DNA of 64,000 nucleotides from Massospora cicadina. Taxonomy: Eukaryota > Entomophthoromycota > Entomophthoromycetes > Entomophthorales > Entomophthoraceae. The stretch covers positions 186,001-250,000 of the forward strand of contig JAKSZP010006623.1 in assembly GCA_022478985.1 (NCBI GenBank). The letters run 5' to 3'. The notes beneath the pieces were generated by a model. It was not told where the DNA came from, ran no database searches, and saw only the letters and a program-made list of their open reading frames with translations. This document shows, one piece after another, positions 23,243 through 34,280 of the stretch (its first letter is position 1; each line of letters starts with the position of its first letter). The position numbers and the translations under genes were made by a program.

Positions 23243-23800
23243 TCACTCGTTGTTGTATGCTAGATTGAGTTGACTAGAGAAGAACGGATCCAATGGGATT
23301 CCATAAGAGGTTAAGTAAAAGGGGATCTGTTGTCTTAAAATATTAAGAGTTTCCTCTGCCATATTTATCACAACACCAAATTTACTCATAAATGCCGCGC
23401 TAATTAACATGACATAGTTGGTATTTGGCAGAACCACCACTGGAGTGGAAGCCCAGACTGACACAAATCATAAAGGCAACATGCTATATGCTCCTTCAGA
23501 AAGGGTGGTTAGCCAAGCAGGTAAAACTGCTTCCACCCTAAGTGCAGTTTTCGAGTTCAAAACCTGTACTGGCTAGAAAATTTCTTGGTGTGGTATATTT
23601 GTCTTAAAGTTGACCCACCTCAAATAAATAATATGCTCCTTCAGACACAGTGCTATGCATCCCCTGCGGTCCCGTATACTACTCAATGGTCCACATCTGG
23701 TTTTAAAAGAAGCTTAGCCACCAACCTGGTAGAAACTATGTTCACAGGGGCACCAGTGTCTATGATAGCGTGGATTTTTGTGTTTGAATGAAAATGTCGC
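23243..23800 (-). pseudogene. Element C aspartic protease, split by SINE1
   Basis: The active-site block IHAIIDTGAPVNIVS lies at about 23735-23775 with DTG intact. The second conserved block MLISAAFMSKFGV lies within 23243-23464. A SINE1 (23501-23630) with its 15-bp duplication sits between the two halves and destroys the gene. Element B keeps the uninterrupted version. Confidence 0.82.
23501..23630 (+). mobile_element. SINE1 copy in protease of element C
   Basis: 130-bp tRNA-headed SINE: head GGGTGGTTAGCCAAGCAGG (A box), GAGTTCAAAACC (B box), tail TTGACCCACCTCAAATAA. Exact 15-bp duplication ATATGCTCCTTCAGA at 23486-23500 and 23631-23645. The homologous position in element B (near 13190) is empty. 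Confidence 0.92.
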
Positions 23801-24199
23801 AGTAAGTACATTCCAAGTAAGACTAACCATCAGTGTTTATTACATGTATATACAAGGGCTTTGTGTTACTCAAAAAGGAGGAAATGCCCTTGCCAACCTG
23901 AGGATACTCACTAGCAATTTTCTCAACTGTAATTGCTATGTAAATCCTACTAAAGAGGCAACGTCCGTCAGGGATCTGCATTACTTGTGCTCATTTGTTC
24001 CAGGATCTGCCACGCATATGGCTTCTGCATGTTTTGGCGGAACTCAGGGCTTAGGGGAGAATTTTTACTCTCTGAAATGAAAAGCAGGGGTATCTGATGG
24101 AAGCTGTTGGTATAACAAATGATCTGATTGAGTTTTAAAACCTACTAAAAGAGATGCTTGGGAATTGTTAGGGACAAGTGAATTGGACTTAGCGGAGGT

Positions 24200-26660
24200 A
24201 GAGCATCCCATATCTACTCTAATCAAGCTTTTCCATGCTCAATTTTCTCAGTTGTCATTACATACACTTGTGGTTTGCTAGGGCAATTGCACACATAATA
24301 CCCTCTTTGTCCGCTCTGGAAGCAAGTATTCATAAAAGGTTCACATATATAGATTGCAGTGAAAGGACCAGTATGAAAATTGAAGGTATGGTTCCAGGGT
24401 CGTGGACAAACTGGCAGAGCATACATAGGTTGAAAAGGGTCCGCTGATTTGTATGATGTATGAATAAGTTCCAGTGGTTGATAGCTCAGTCGCTGTAGCC
24501 CATATCCTGAAGGGTTTGGTGCAGAGACAGAAGAGGTTTTTGGGCTACATTAGAGGCGCTGATCATGGTGGAAAGTTGACATAAGTGTTCATAATTTAAA
24601 TAAGTCCTGAATCTCCATCCAAAACGTGAGACATAGCGTTATGTAGTTCCCAATATGGTTTGATGGCCGCCATCATTGCTATACCAACATCCTCAATGGA
24701 TAAAATGTTAGCTCCGAGTAGTAATGTGCTTCTGCTGAGAAACGTTCAGCAAATTCTAACAGGGTCTCATTTCAATGAAACTGTATAGTCAGGAAGTCAG
24801 CCTTCCATTGGTCCATCTTGGTCGCTCCCCCAAACAGCTGGAGAACAATCACTTTAACTTCTTTATAGAATACTGAGCTATTTGGAAGGTAGCAGGTAAC
24901 TTGATCAGCACTTTCCACATATAGAGTGGACAGCAACCGTTTCGCTTTCCACCAATAAGAAGCACCTTCCATGGCAAATTTGAATCGCTTAAAGTAACTG
25001 TGTAGATTCCCATCATGACTGAAAGGAGGTAATTTTTTGATTCAGCTTTGCCTTGCTCCAGTCTCCTGCTGCAAGGAGCAGGCAAATTGATTCTGGAGTG
25101 ACTAAGGGAACCACCCCCATTGTGAACTATCATACAACTGGCCAGACAGACTCAAATCTGTCAAAAAGGACTTGGAAGAAGTAGTGTTATGTGGGGGGGT
25201 CCATTGCAATTCCTGAGGGATATTTGTTAGCTGATCCATAGCATTCTTCCTCCAAATCACCACTAACTGCACTACTCCCCCAGCTCCGGCATGCTCCACA
25301 AAATGTTTGTTGATTTACTGCTCTGTTTTAACCAAATAGCATCTATACCGTCCAATTTTGGAATTCCTGTTGCAGTGTATCATACTGATGTTGCAACTTC
25401 AAATGGAATTCCCGCTCAACGTTCAGTTTCTTCTCCACTGCTTGTAGTCATGAGAGGACATTTGTTTATGTTCTGCATTTGTGCATGCTGCTGGCTAGCG
25501 TTACCTGCTTGTTGATTAGCGTCATTTATTTGGTTATGGAGGGCAGCTTGTTCCCATAACAATTCCTTGTTGGCCCATCAAAGGGTATCAGCCATACTTG
25601 CATGTCTGTATACTCTCTTGTCTCACCAATCAGAAGAGGAAAAGCTTAACTGTGCTCAGCCTGGCTACAACCTCCAGTTGTTTAACATGACGGATTAGCT
25701 GGAGATATTCAGGTGACACCAACCAAAGGATAAGCGCGTTATCTGTCATTTGCTGACTACTACATTTGATGCAAAGTTGGGTTAATTCAGCTAATATGGA
25801 ACCAACTTGATCCGCCACTTGCCATTCCATCAGTGTTATTTTTTCCCTAAGCTGAGCAATCACAGTTTCAAGAACTTCTGCCCATTCTACTAGATCTGTC
25901 ATAAAGTGCTTGGTATTGCTTCAATACGTTGTTATGTCCTGAATCCATTCTGCCAATAGGCTGTGCCGATCCAACAGTTCTCCTATTACCTGTTGTAACT
26001 CTATATTTAACTGTGGTACCAAAATGTCCAATCAATGGCGGACATCCCCAACACAATGGTCCATCCGTACCAGCGCCCCCTGTGCCTCCAAAAAAGAGTG
26101 ATTGAGGCAGTTGAGCAGGAGGTGAGTATCGTTTTGCTGTGCTTGAGCAAACCACATTACATCTCCAATCTCTATATTGTGGCGAGCCAGCACACGCAGT
26201 AGCTGGTGAATAGATGGTTGCACATAAACAACTAGATACTCCTCGATTCTGTGGGTACCAAGGCGGCGACCAACCCCATTGGAGTCTTGTCTAGAATGGA
26301 TATGTACAGGGAGTAGAAATTTTCCTGGTGTAGTTTGTTATAAACCAAATCTATGCATCCTATCCACCTCATCTTCATATAGTCAATACTTGTGCAACAG
26401 CCACTCTTAATATCCTGCAACTGCTGAGGGGTCACATTCATGGAGCATCCTTATTGGTCATCCATCAGCTCTGGGAAGTTTTCTAATTGCAGATTGATCA
26501 TAACTTCATCACTCAATCTGGTTACAATAAATAATAATGGTTCATCATTAGGTGCCTCCTGTGCTTCTTCAGTATAACATGTGCAGAATCCAATCAAATT
26601 ATATCATAACAAATGAGGGCTTGTCATTGTATCCTAGCATCAAAGAACTACAGTTGACCA
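24200..26660 (-). pseudogene. Element C gag remnant
   Basis: Readable pieces, from the coding 5' side: 26232-26441, 26032-26223, 25868-26155, 25630-25902 (helix-rich, WAEVLETVIAQLREKITLME, likely coiled coil), 25102-25299, 24772-25133 (WRRNAM/WKADFLTIQFH capsid-like), and a zinc knuckle in 24223-24426 reading CFQSGQRGYYVCNC, where one Cys and the His of CCHC are replaced. Helical N-terminal region plus capsid and knuckle is a standard gag plan. It is broken by many frameshifts. Confidence 0.65.
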
Positions 26661-26665
26661 GTGGT

Positions 26666-26683
26666 CCCCTGTAGTGAGCACCA
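26666..26683 (-). other. Primer-binding site of element C
   Basis: TGGTGCTCACTACAGGGG on the coding strand, identical to A and B. Confidence 0.82.
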
Positions 26684-26684
26684 C

Positions 26685-27156
26685 TGATAATTCTCGGCGT
26701 AAAGACTTGATTCTGCCAAGTCAATTTGCACAGGGTATCAGCCACTAAGCAACTAAATCAGATGATATGAAGATTGCCAACTTTAATAAAACTCAATAAA
26801 CTATATATGGAGCTATCGCCCCTTATTTTGACCTTTATTATTTTTATACTAATTGCAGAATTATCTGCAACAACCTAATCATGGGAAAATACCTTCCATT
26901 CAATCCTCCATATGACTCTTTAAATATTGGTTCCCCAAGCCAGATGCATCCTCAGCTTGGTAGTCTTCTATTCATTTTCCCTTTTTTAAAAGTTCTCTTT
27001 TTATCAAAATCTCAGCGTAATTCCCCTCAATTCGCCGAATAATTGACAATTTGATCAATTATTATCCATATACCTTTTCTATCAATCTCAAGAAATTTCC
27101 CACTCTGATCTGCCAGTATGGGTAGCATACCATACAGTCATATCAACTTCCCAACA
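26685..27156 (-). repeat. Element C right LTR (5' LTR)
   Basis: 472 bp, TGATAATTCTCGG...CCCAACA, pair of 19691-20169. Confidence 0.92.
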
Positions 27157-27161
27157 GCCTA
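27157..27161. repeat. Target-site duplication of element C (right)
   Basis: GCCTA, matching 19686-19690, after which the LTR of F continues. Confidence 0.88.
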
Positions 27162-28169
27162 CTTCAGATAGCCTGGTTCTTCTTCTGGGATATGTTGAAG
27201 TTTTGAGCATCTATTGTATGGAGACAATGACTAGTTGGTGAAAATAGTCAAGGTATAAACTCCTTGAAAATAACTCTTTAAGTTGTATTCTTCTATTGTT
27301 GCTTGGACAATGGCTCACTTCTCCGATCCATCTGATCCCAAGTAAAATGTTGACTCAATACAATGTAAAAGTCTAAATACAAAAAGCGTGTATATTAAGC
27401 TATGTCATTTGAAATGATCAATTGTATTTTATTAGTATTAACTTGGAGATAAATTATAGGGCTTGATGTTACCACATCTTACCCATTGCACTTCTTTCTC
27501 AATGGCACTTAGCCAGAGGAACATGCAATAAGTTTGTTTGAGGTTTAAAATCCATTTAACTCTGAGGAATCTTACATGGTTTCAGGGTCAGTGTCAAATT
27601 TATAAATATCTCAAGACAGCGTTTCTGATCAATCTGCAAATAGCTGAACCGATGCTCCTCTTAAGCAATTGGTAGCACATACCAAGGCAATTTATACCAC
27701 TAATTAGCAATTAATTTGATTGAAAACTCAATTGACATTAAAAGCTAATTTTGACATAGACCAACGAAACCCACAAGCCCAAATCATCAAGTTGACTATT
27801 ATTAAGTCTAATTTTCCAACAAAACCCCCAGGTATGTGTCATCATATTCAAATATTAAAATATTTGAGGTGGGTCGACTTTAGGACAAATATACCACATA
27901 GAGAAAGTTTTCTAGCCAGTACAGGTTTTGAACTCAAAACCTGCACTAGGGGTGGAAGCAGTTTTACCAGCTCAGCTAACCACCCTTATCATAGTCAAAT
28001 ATTATTAATTAAAATTGCTAGGCCATGGATCCCAAGCTTTGCATAAGCGTAGGATATTCTTGATCCATAATCACTGACATCTTTGATATGCTCCATAATA
28101 AATCAAACATGTTGACGTTATTATGCCCCTATCAAATATATGACAATTAGGTCCAGAAACTACTCAACA
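27162..28169 (-). repeat. Element F left LTR (3' LTR), main part
   Basis: Continues the LTR begun at 19676 and ends CTACTCAACA. It aligns along its length with 35526-36395 but is longer because a SINE1 (27858-27987) is inserted. Confidence 0.88.
27858..27987 (-). mobile_element. SINE1 copy in the LTR of F
   Basis: Reverse-oriented SINE1. It reads from the tail (GAGGTGGGTCGAC) to the head (GCTAACCACCC) on the plus strand. The 17-bp duplication ATCATATTCAAATATTA (27841-27857) is repeated with one change at 27988-28004. The other LTR of F has the unfilled site at about 36213-36230. Confidence 0.9.
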
Positions 28170-28183
28170 CTTCCCCCACCTTG
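28170..28183 (-). other. Polypurine tract of element F
   Basis: CTTCCCCCACCTTG on the plus strand, purine-rich on the coding strand, directly inside the 3' LTR. Confidence 0.65.
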
Positions 28184-29574
28184 ACTGGATAAAAGCTGTG
28201 GGTACCCTTATTTCTGGGTCACAATGTCAAACTTCTTGCAATCTTCAAAATATGAATGGTATATCAATAGCATTTAAGCCTTGGACAGATGAGTCTTCTT
28301 AAGATTGAGCAAGTTCATGCAGCATGTTATGGTCAAGTCAGGCATGTTGCCTTCAATTTCTCAAGCTGGTTTGACCAGCTATGCTTCAACAGTACCTGAG
28401 AGTTTGGCCTTTGCATCCCTCTGCAACTTCAGCAATCTTTAATGAACCCAAACAGTCCCCCTTAGTTGTAAGTTCTGTCCAACAAACATCCCAATAGGTA
28501 AGCTGAATCCTACTTTGACTCTCTTCTGGATTTTTCAGGCTTCTGAAGCTGGTCAACAACAAGAAACCCTCATCCAGCATCAATTTTATTTGGATGGGGA
28601 TCTCCTTCCTGACATCTTATTTGCCCTTTTTCAAGTCTTCCCTTTCAACAATATTATTTCTTTCTTATGTGCGGGCAGTGTGACTTTGTTGGGTTTTGAG
28701 CTCAATTCGATGTCAGAACTTGTAGAAGCCTACTTGTCATCCGCACTTGCTAATGAGCCTGAGGTTGCCTCATTTGATTTTAGAGGCCAATAAGGCTCTT
28801 ATTTTTACTAACTCAGTTTCTAGGCTTTGGTGCAAACCCACTTCAGTATATACTGATTTACACATCCTGTTGGGCCTCAAAATTCAGGTCTTAAAGATTG
28901 GTGCATCCTAGTATTATACCATGCCCTTTGCAAAAGCCTTGCAAAAGGGCTTACCAAAAAATATGTCCCACAGGTGGCTTTTCTGGGCGCATGCATTTGC
29001 TTCCCTCCTTCCTCGCTTTCCACCAAAACCATGCCTGTCATGTGCAGGGCTTTAGACGAGGCTCATTCACAGATGTTTTGCATAAAAGTGTTCCTCCCCC
29101 AGTTTACCATTGTTTTTAAAGCCTTCTTGCTGGCTGTATCTTCTTTTCTGCGGCATTTTCTCCTGAGTTGAACCTCTCTCGCCTGTTCTGAAGTCCCTTC
29201 TAATGGTCTTTTCCTTTAGTTTGATGGCCTTTCCTAAGCTGACCAGGCCAGTGTATTCAGTACTGAGACTTTTTGGTTTTGGCGCATCTCTGACAGGGTT
29301 TGGATAGTTGAGACTTGTATGAGATTCGCATTTCTCTGATACCACTACAGGCTTCCCTGGTTTAATCTTTATACTCCTCCCCTTCCCAAAAAAGGGTAAT
29401 CTAGTTCCAGTGGCAACAAGGCATCAAATATATGAATTAAAATTTTTATGTCTTAAATGTTTTTATTATATTATTTTTGACTTTTTAATTTTATTATTTA
29501 TTTTATTTTTTAAAAAAATGCTTTTTTAGTATTATTATTCTTCATGATATGGACAAAGGAACCATAGAATGTAC
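28184..29574 (-). other. Unassigned 1.4-kb segment of element F after integrase
   Basis: Lies between the integrase end and the 3' LTR, where most gypsy elements have little sequence. It is richer in GC than the rest and contains open stretches on both strands, e.g. 29067-29345 minus (92 codons, basic, with KAIKLKEKTIRRDFRTGERG) and 28515-28793 plus (92 codons). No domain is recognised. It may be an extra 3' frame or captured host DNA. Confidence 0.45.
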
Positions 29575-30700
29575 TCAAATCACAGCCCAGCTGCCTTGAT
29601 CCTTAATGGTATATACGTCTTTGGATAATTTCTCTAATTTAATAAATGGACCTTTCCAAAGCAAGGCCAGCTTGTGCGCGCAGCCTGCGCTATGAGTGTC
29701 ACAATATACTTCTAAGTCACCTTCCTTGAACTTAGACATTGTAGCTTGTTTAGCGTTGTCATAGCTCTTCTGAATAGTTTTTTGACTAATCACGTTTTGA
29801 TAGGCTTTAGATTGCAACTTGATTAAGGTCTTCACTAGTTGCTCAACATAATTATTTGAGCAAATTGCTTCAGTTGAACTGAGTATTAAATATAATAATG
29901 GAGGTAGAGAGGGCTGTCTAATGTACATAAGTCAAAACAGAGAGTGGCCCATGATGCTGTGGTGTCCAATATTGTATGAAAATACAGTAGCATTAATGGA
30001 ATTAGCCCATTGCTCAGGCGCCATGGAAGCATTTTTGTGCAATATGCCAACTAGGGTGCCATTCACTCTTTCTACCATACCATTAATCTCAGGATGGTAT
30101 GATGTTGAAAAAACTCCCTTAGTGTACATCAACTTATGTAACAGTTGCACCATCTGGGCAATAAAATTTGTGCCGTTATCTATCAAGATCTACAGGGCAT
30201 CTGTGCTAATAAATAATACTATCCATAATAAACTTGGCAATAGTTAGAGCCCCAAAGTCTCAAATTGCTTTTTATTCCAATCATTTCTATCAGATGGTTA
30301 GTAGAAACAATTATGTATTTGTTGCCTAGGCTACTCACAGGCAAAGAGCCAACTATATCAATTGACACGGTATGACATTCCAGTTGGGTTTGATCAAACG
30401 ATAATTCACATCTGACTTCATAGGCTTTGCAATTTGGCATGAATGACATTTATCAATTACATCTTGGATATTGAATCACATGGAATCCCAATATTAACTA
30501 GATTGATTTAATTCTAGCATTTTGGTCAATCCTCCATGCCTGATGGCCTTGTAGGCTTGTGTAATAATCTCCATTTGTTCTGAAGGTTTTGGGAAAATTC
30601 AACGCTTCCCCTTGAGCTTAAGCTTGTATAAAACTCCATTCCAATATTTGGTGTTGGTTAATTCTTTTTTGATCACCTTTTGTGCTTCAGGTGTCTCATC
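29575..30700 (-). pseudogene. Element F integrase remnant
   Basis: 29932-30186 reads MIDNGTNFIAQMVQLLHKLM and STSYHPEINGMVERVNGTL, holding the second Asp and catalytic Glu. 30219-30449 reads VSIDIVGSLPVSSLGNKYII with the first Asp. 29575-29928 is the C-terminal part (helical, FKEGDLEVY, LLWKGPFIKLEKL, a GPF/Y-type motif). The three pieces are in different frames; the DDE triad itself is intact. Confidence 0.85.
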
Positions 30701-30896
30701 CCCATACTTACAAGTAATCTTTTTTCATGAAGCTCATCAGCCAAACTGCTCAGGACAGCTACAATAGGAATTAGTATAGTCAATAAGCATTTTGATGGGC
30801 CGCTCCAGCTCTATGTATAATTTTATAGTTGTATGCCTTTACTTTTTGAGCTCAGCGGGCTAATCATCCCTCAGGCTCCTTAAGATTGTGGAGCCA

Positions 30897-31190
30897 TTAT
30901 AAAGAGCTGTGATAAATCACTACTTGAAACTTGATGCCATGAATGTACACCAAAAATTGTTTACAAGCGTAGATGACAGAAAAACACTCTCCCTTGGTCA
31001 CTGTATAATTATGCTCATGCTTATATAGCGTCCTGCTGCTATAAGCAACCAGATGCTCCTTGCCATTATCCCCAATCTGTGATAGAACACCCCCAATCGC
31101 AGTCAATGAGGCGTTGGTTTGTATGATAAAAGGCCTGCCAAAATCTGGATATTGGAGGACAGGCGCCATGCTCATTGTGGTTTTCAAAGC
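30897..31190 (-). pseudogene. Element F RNase H
   Basis: A 96-codon open segment. PVLQYPDFGRPFIIQTNASL holds the first catalytic position as Asn instead of Asp (family TDAS); NYTVTKGECFSVIYACKQF holds the Glu; FQVVIYHSSL is the changed VxTDHxSL block. Two catalytic Asp are lost. Confidence 0.84.
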
Positions 31191-31399
31191 CTCAAAGGCT
31201 TGTTGGCACTCATCCGTCCAACAAAAACGAACTCCTCATTGTAATAAAAATGGAATAGGGACTCAACGATCCTCACAAACCCTTCTATTAATCTTCAATA
31301 GTATCCTACCATGCCTAAACATACTTGAACATCCCTCATACTCGTCAAAGGTTGCATTTTTATTGCTTCCACCGTTTGAGGTTAAGGCTGCAAGCCCTT

Positions 31400-32120
31400 G
31401 GAATCAATGACAAACCTGAGGTATTCCAATTTTTCTTTAAAAATTAAAATTTTTTAGGTTTTATCTTCAGATTGGCTTTCAACAACCATTCAAACACTTG
31501 TTCAAGGTGCTCCAGGTGTTCAGAAAATGTTTGCAAAAAGAGATTGGTATCATCCAGGTACACCAGTATTCAGGATAATTTAAGGTCCCCAAAATTCTGT
31601 CCATAGTGCTCTGAAAGGTCACCAGCGCATTGCACAGCCCCTATAGCATGCGCATTAGTTGATACAGCCCTTGCGCAGCAATCTTTGCGCACTTCTCCTT
31701 CTCCTCTTGAGGAAGTTTAATTTGCCAATATCCTGAGATAAGGTTCATTGTGGTAAAATACTTCGCCCCTCCCAGATGGTCCAGAACATCATCAATTCTG
31801 GGCAAGAGATGTGAATCCTTTGTGATGGCATTGAGGTGTTGATAATCAAATATAACTCAATTGCTGCCATCTTTTTTGAAAATAAAACTGGGCTGGTCCA
31901 TAGGTTTTTAGAAGGCACAATCATTCCACTTTTCAGCAATTTGTATAGCTCTTCACTGAATATTTTTTTGCTAGTCCATGGGTGCTGGATTGGCCTCATT
32001 ATAATAGTCACATGGTCCTCAGTGTCAACAAAATGCTGTACTCCTTTTGCACAAACTAAATCTTGGTCATCTTTGGCGAAAATCTCATATTATCATTCAA
32101 ACAACTCTAGTGCTTCATCC
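31400..32120 (-). pseudogene. Element F reverse transcriptase remnant
   Basis: 31745-32011 covers the fingers (IQHPWTSKKIFSEELYKLLK, SPVLFSKKM...). YLDD is intact at 31549-31560, read as ILVYLDDTNL. Between and after these the frame changes repeatedly. Upstream to 32120 runs the pre-RT segment (FAKDDQDLVCAKGVQHFVDT-like). Confidence 0.78.
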
Positions 32121-32297
32121 TTTTGTTGTTCTGATAATCCAGTAAACGATTCTTGGTAAATTAAAGTATGTTCACCAAGGCTTTTGGTCACTAAACCAAA
32201 CTTGGATAAATCACCAAATTTGGCAGCTGCTTTTAACTAGTCACTTGGAAACAGATGCACAAATGCAATTACTTGATAATCCTAGACATAAGATTCA

Positions 32298-32520
32298 GCT
32301 GGTCAAATTTTCTAATAGTACATCAAATTCCTCATGCCCTGGTATAAGTATTTCAGGCGCTACACTAGGTTCCATCTGAGAATAATTCCAAGGGGATACA
32401 ACCTCCCTATATAGTCCTTATGGAATATCTAGCGTGGTCACAGTCCTCATAACCTATTTGATGGTTTGGAGCTATTGTTGCATCCTTATTCACCCATAGA
32501 GGTATTTATCAATTTTTGTT
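32298..32520 (-). pseudogene. Element F dUTPase-like domain
   Basis: In the coding frame: NKDATIAPNHQI (other frame), then VMRTVTTLDIP, stop, GLYREVV, then SQMEPSVAPEILIPGHEEF and DVLLENLTS. It lines up with the second half of the B and C domains (IDIPKGLFGEIM; LEPHVAPGFLLPGNGEVKLLLANLQ). Motif III has neither Asp nor Tyr. It is more diverged than B/C, so this domain predates the split of these families. Confidence 0.58.
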
Positions 32521-32718
32521 TATGGAAGTTGGCATGGAACAGCTTCATTTTTTCCGCTGAATATATTCTACTAGTACTATCCCATTGGCATAAGATATAT
32601 TGATAAAGTTTTTGGGAGCGGCTAGTGGGCTTTGTATTGTCACATGAGTAATAAATCATAAGTTTTGGCCCGATGTTGTTAAGATGTTTTTTTAAAAAGC
32701 GTGAGATCTTATAGGTCC

Positions 32719-32988
32719 TTAAAAACTAGTTCCAATTAATATGTCATAATTAGCGTTGGGAAGCACTATTGCAGGTGAAGCTACTACCAAAGCTTTAAAT
32801 TGCAGTGGCATGGCGCTGTAAGCTTCTTCACTCTTAGTGCTGTTGGGGCCCACAGTCCCATATTCCTGATTGTGGTCAATGTCCAGAGCAATATTCAATT
32901 TCTTTACCAACTTTGTGAAGACAATGTTTAAAGATTCTCCGCTATCAATAATAGCTACAATTTTGATCTTGTTGACCAGATTATTCAT
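32719..32988 (-). pseudogene. Element F aspartic protease
   Basis: 90 codons open. Active site reads VAIIDSGESLNIV (DSG in place of DTG; both occur in retropepsins). The second block NYDILIGTSF ends it. It lies upstream of the dUTPase-like domain on the coding strand. Confidence 0.78.
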
Positions 32989-33459
32989 TTAAGTGCACTC
33001 CAAGTGATAAGAATCAATAGAGTTTACTAAGTGAATATGTGAAGAATCCAAAGAGTTAAGAGTTTGCTTCAGATTATTTCTGAAACTGTGACATTCATTG
33101 ATGAATGTGTTTATTGCATAGCTATATCCACCCCTTTTAAGCTTGGGGTATCTGCTTCATTGCTCATCCCTTTGGATGGAATATTCTCAACTATCTGTTG
33201 CACATTTAGTTTAGTGACTACTTCAGAGGCTTCAGGTATGACAACCTTACTCTGAGAGCGAGTTACAGCATGTACTTTCGTGGAATCTTCATTCAATACT
33301 AAAATAGAATTTGTTTTTTGGTAAATAAGGCCCCGTGGCCTGCATATTCTTGTTAATCAGGTGGTACTAGTGTTTCTTGGCACAATATAGCGTCCTACAT
33401 ATATTGTGCTTGTTCTTTTCCCTCCTCCTGCACTTTATCAGAAAGGACTACATTGACAT

Positions 33460-34275
33460 TATTCTGATGGCATTGGGAAGCAAAGTGTCCTTTGTGATTG
33501 CAGTTATAGAAAGTACTCTCATTCATTGGGTGTGGGGTCCTTGTATTTGAGGTTTTCTCAGTTTTCAGAGGCGGATCACTGTTAGTCTTCTTATTGGTTT
33601 TGAAGGGTTTTCCAGCAGAGGCAGCAGGTCCTGATCTGTACCAGTATTAGGAGGGCCATAATTTTGTGAACATCTGCATAATTTATCAACCAGTTCGGAA
33701 GTTGCGAGGTTTTTCACAAAAGCAGGCAATAAAGTGTTCAAAAAATTTTGGTAAGGTTGTACTGAATGTTTTAATGCAATTTTAGCGTCAAAATTGACCG
33801 TAGCCTTTGCACCTAAGAGAACTTGAGCTTTGCAATAGAATCAATCCACAAATTTGCCAATTGCTTCATCTTTCTTGAAGCAAATGTTCTTAAACTTAGA
33901 TTTTCTAGTTGACATATATTCTGGACCTCCAAATTCATGAAGTATGGCCTCTTTGCCTTTGACATAGGGTTTTTTTTTGTCAATGTGATGCTTAAATAAC
34001 TCAATGCTCCATTCATCCAAGCAGTTTATCATAGTGGCCGCTTTGTTATGATCACTGGCCCCATGCATGGCCATTTTAAAGCGTTTGACAAATAAGGTTA
34101 CACTTCTATTTTTGTCAAAAGAAGGCAGGTTTGCTGGTTTATAATTATCATTTTCCCATCCATGTTTATCACATTTACTTCTTTGTTTGCTTGAGTCAGG
34201 CATACTAGGGTGCTGAGGCACTGTATCACGGTTTGAGGTGCTGGGGTTGGCTAAAGCAACCATATTGCTAGGCAT
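33460..34275 (-). pseudogene. Element F gag capsid and zinc knuckle
   Basis: 33841-34275 (144 codons) is a capsid-like segment, with LPSFDKNRSVTLFVKRFKMA and HDEWSIELFKHH-type helices and FKKDEAIGKFVD. 33813-34016 continues it in another frame. Near 33474-33520 a zinc knuckle reads FYNCNHKGHFASQC, in which the first Cys of CCHC is Phe. Confidence 0.75.
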
Positions 34276-34280
34276 TCGTT

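Larger units (their letters stand above)
19691..27156 (-). mobile_element. Ty3/gypsy element C nested in the LTR of F
   Basis: Same family as element B (LTR starts, PBS, protease, dUTPase-like domain and RT match closely). LTRs are 19691-20169 and 26685-27156. It is about 1.4 kb longer than B, from a longer readable gag region and a 130-bp SINE1 in the protease. Target duplication is GCCTA. RT and other enzymes carry lost catalytic residues. Confidence 0.92.

Noticed and set aside
27720..28046. 108-codon plus-strand stretch
   Set aside because: Spans an LTR and a reverse SINE1; not a gene.
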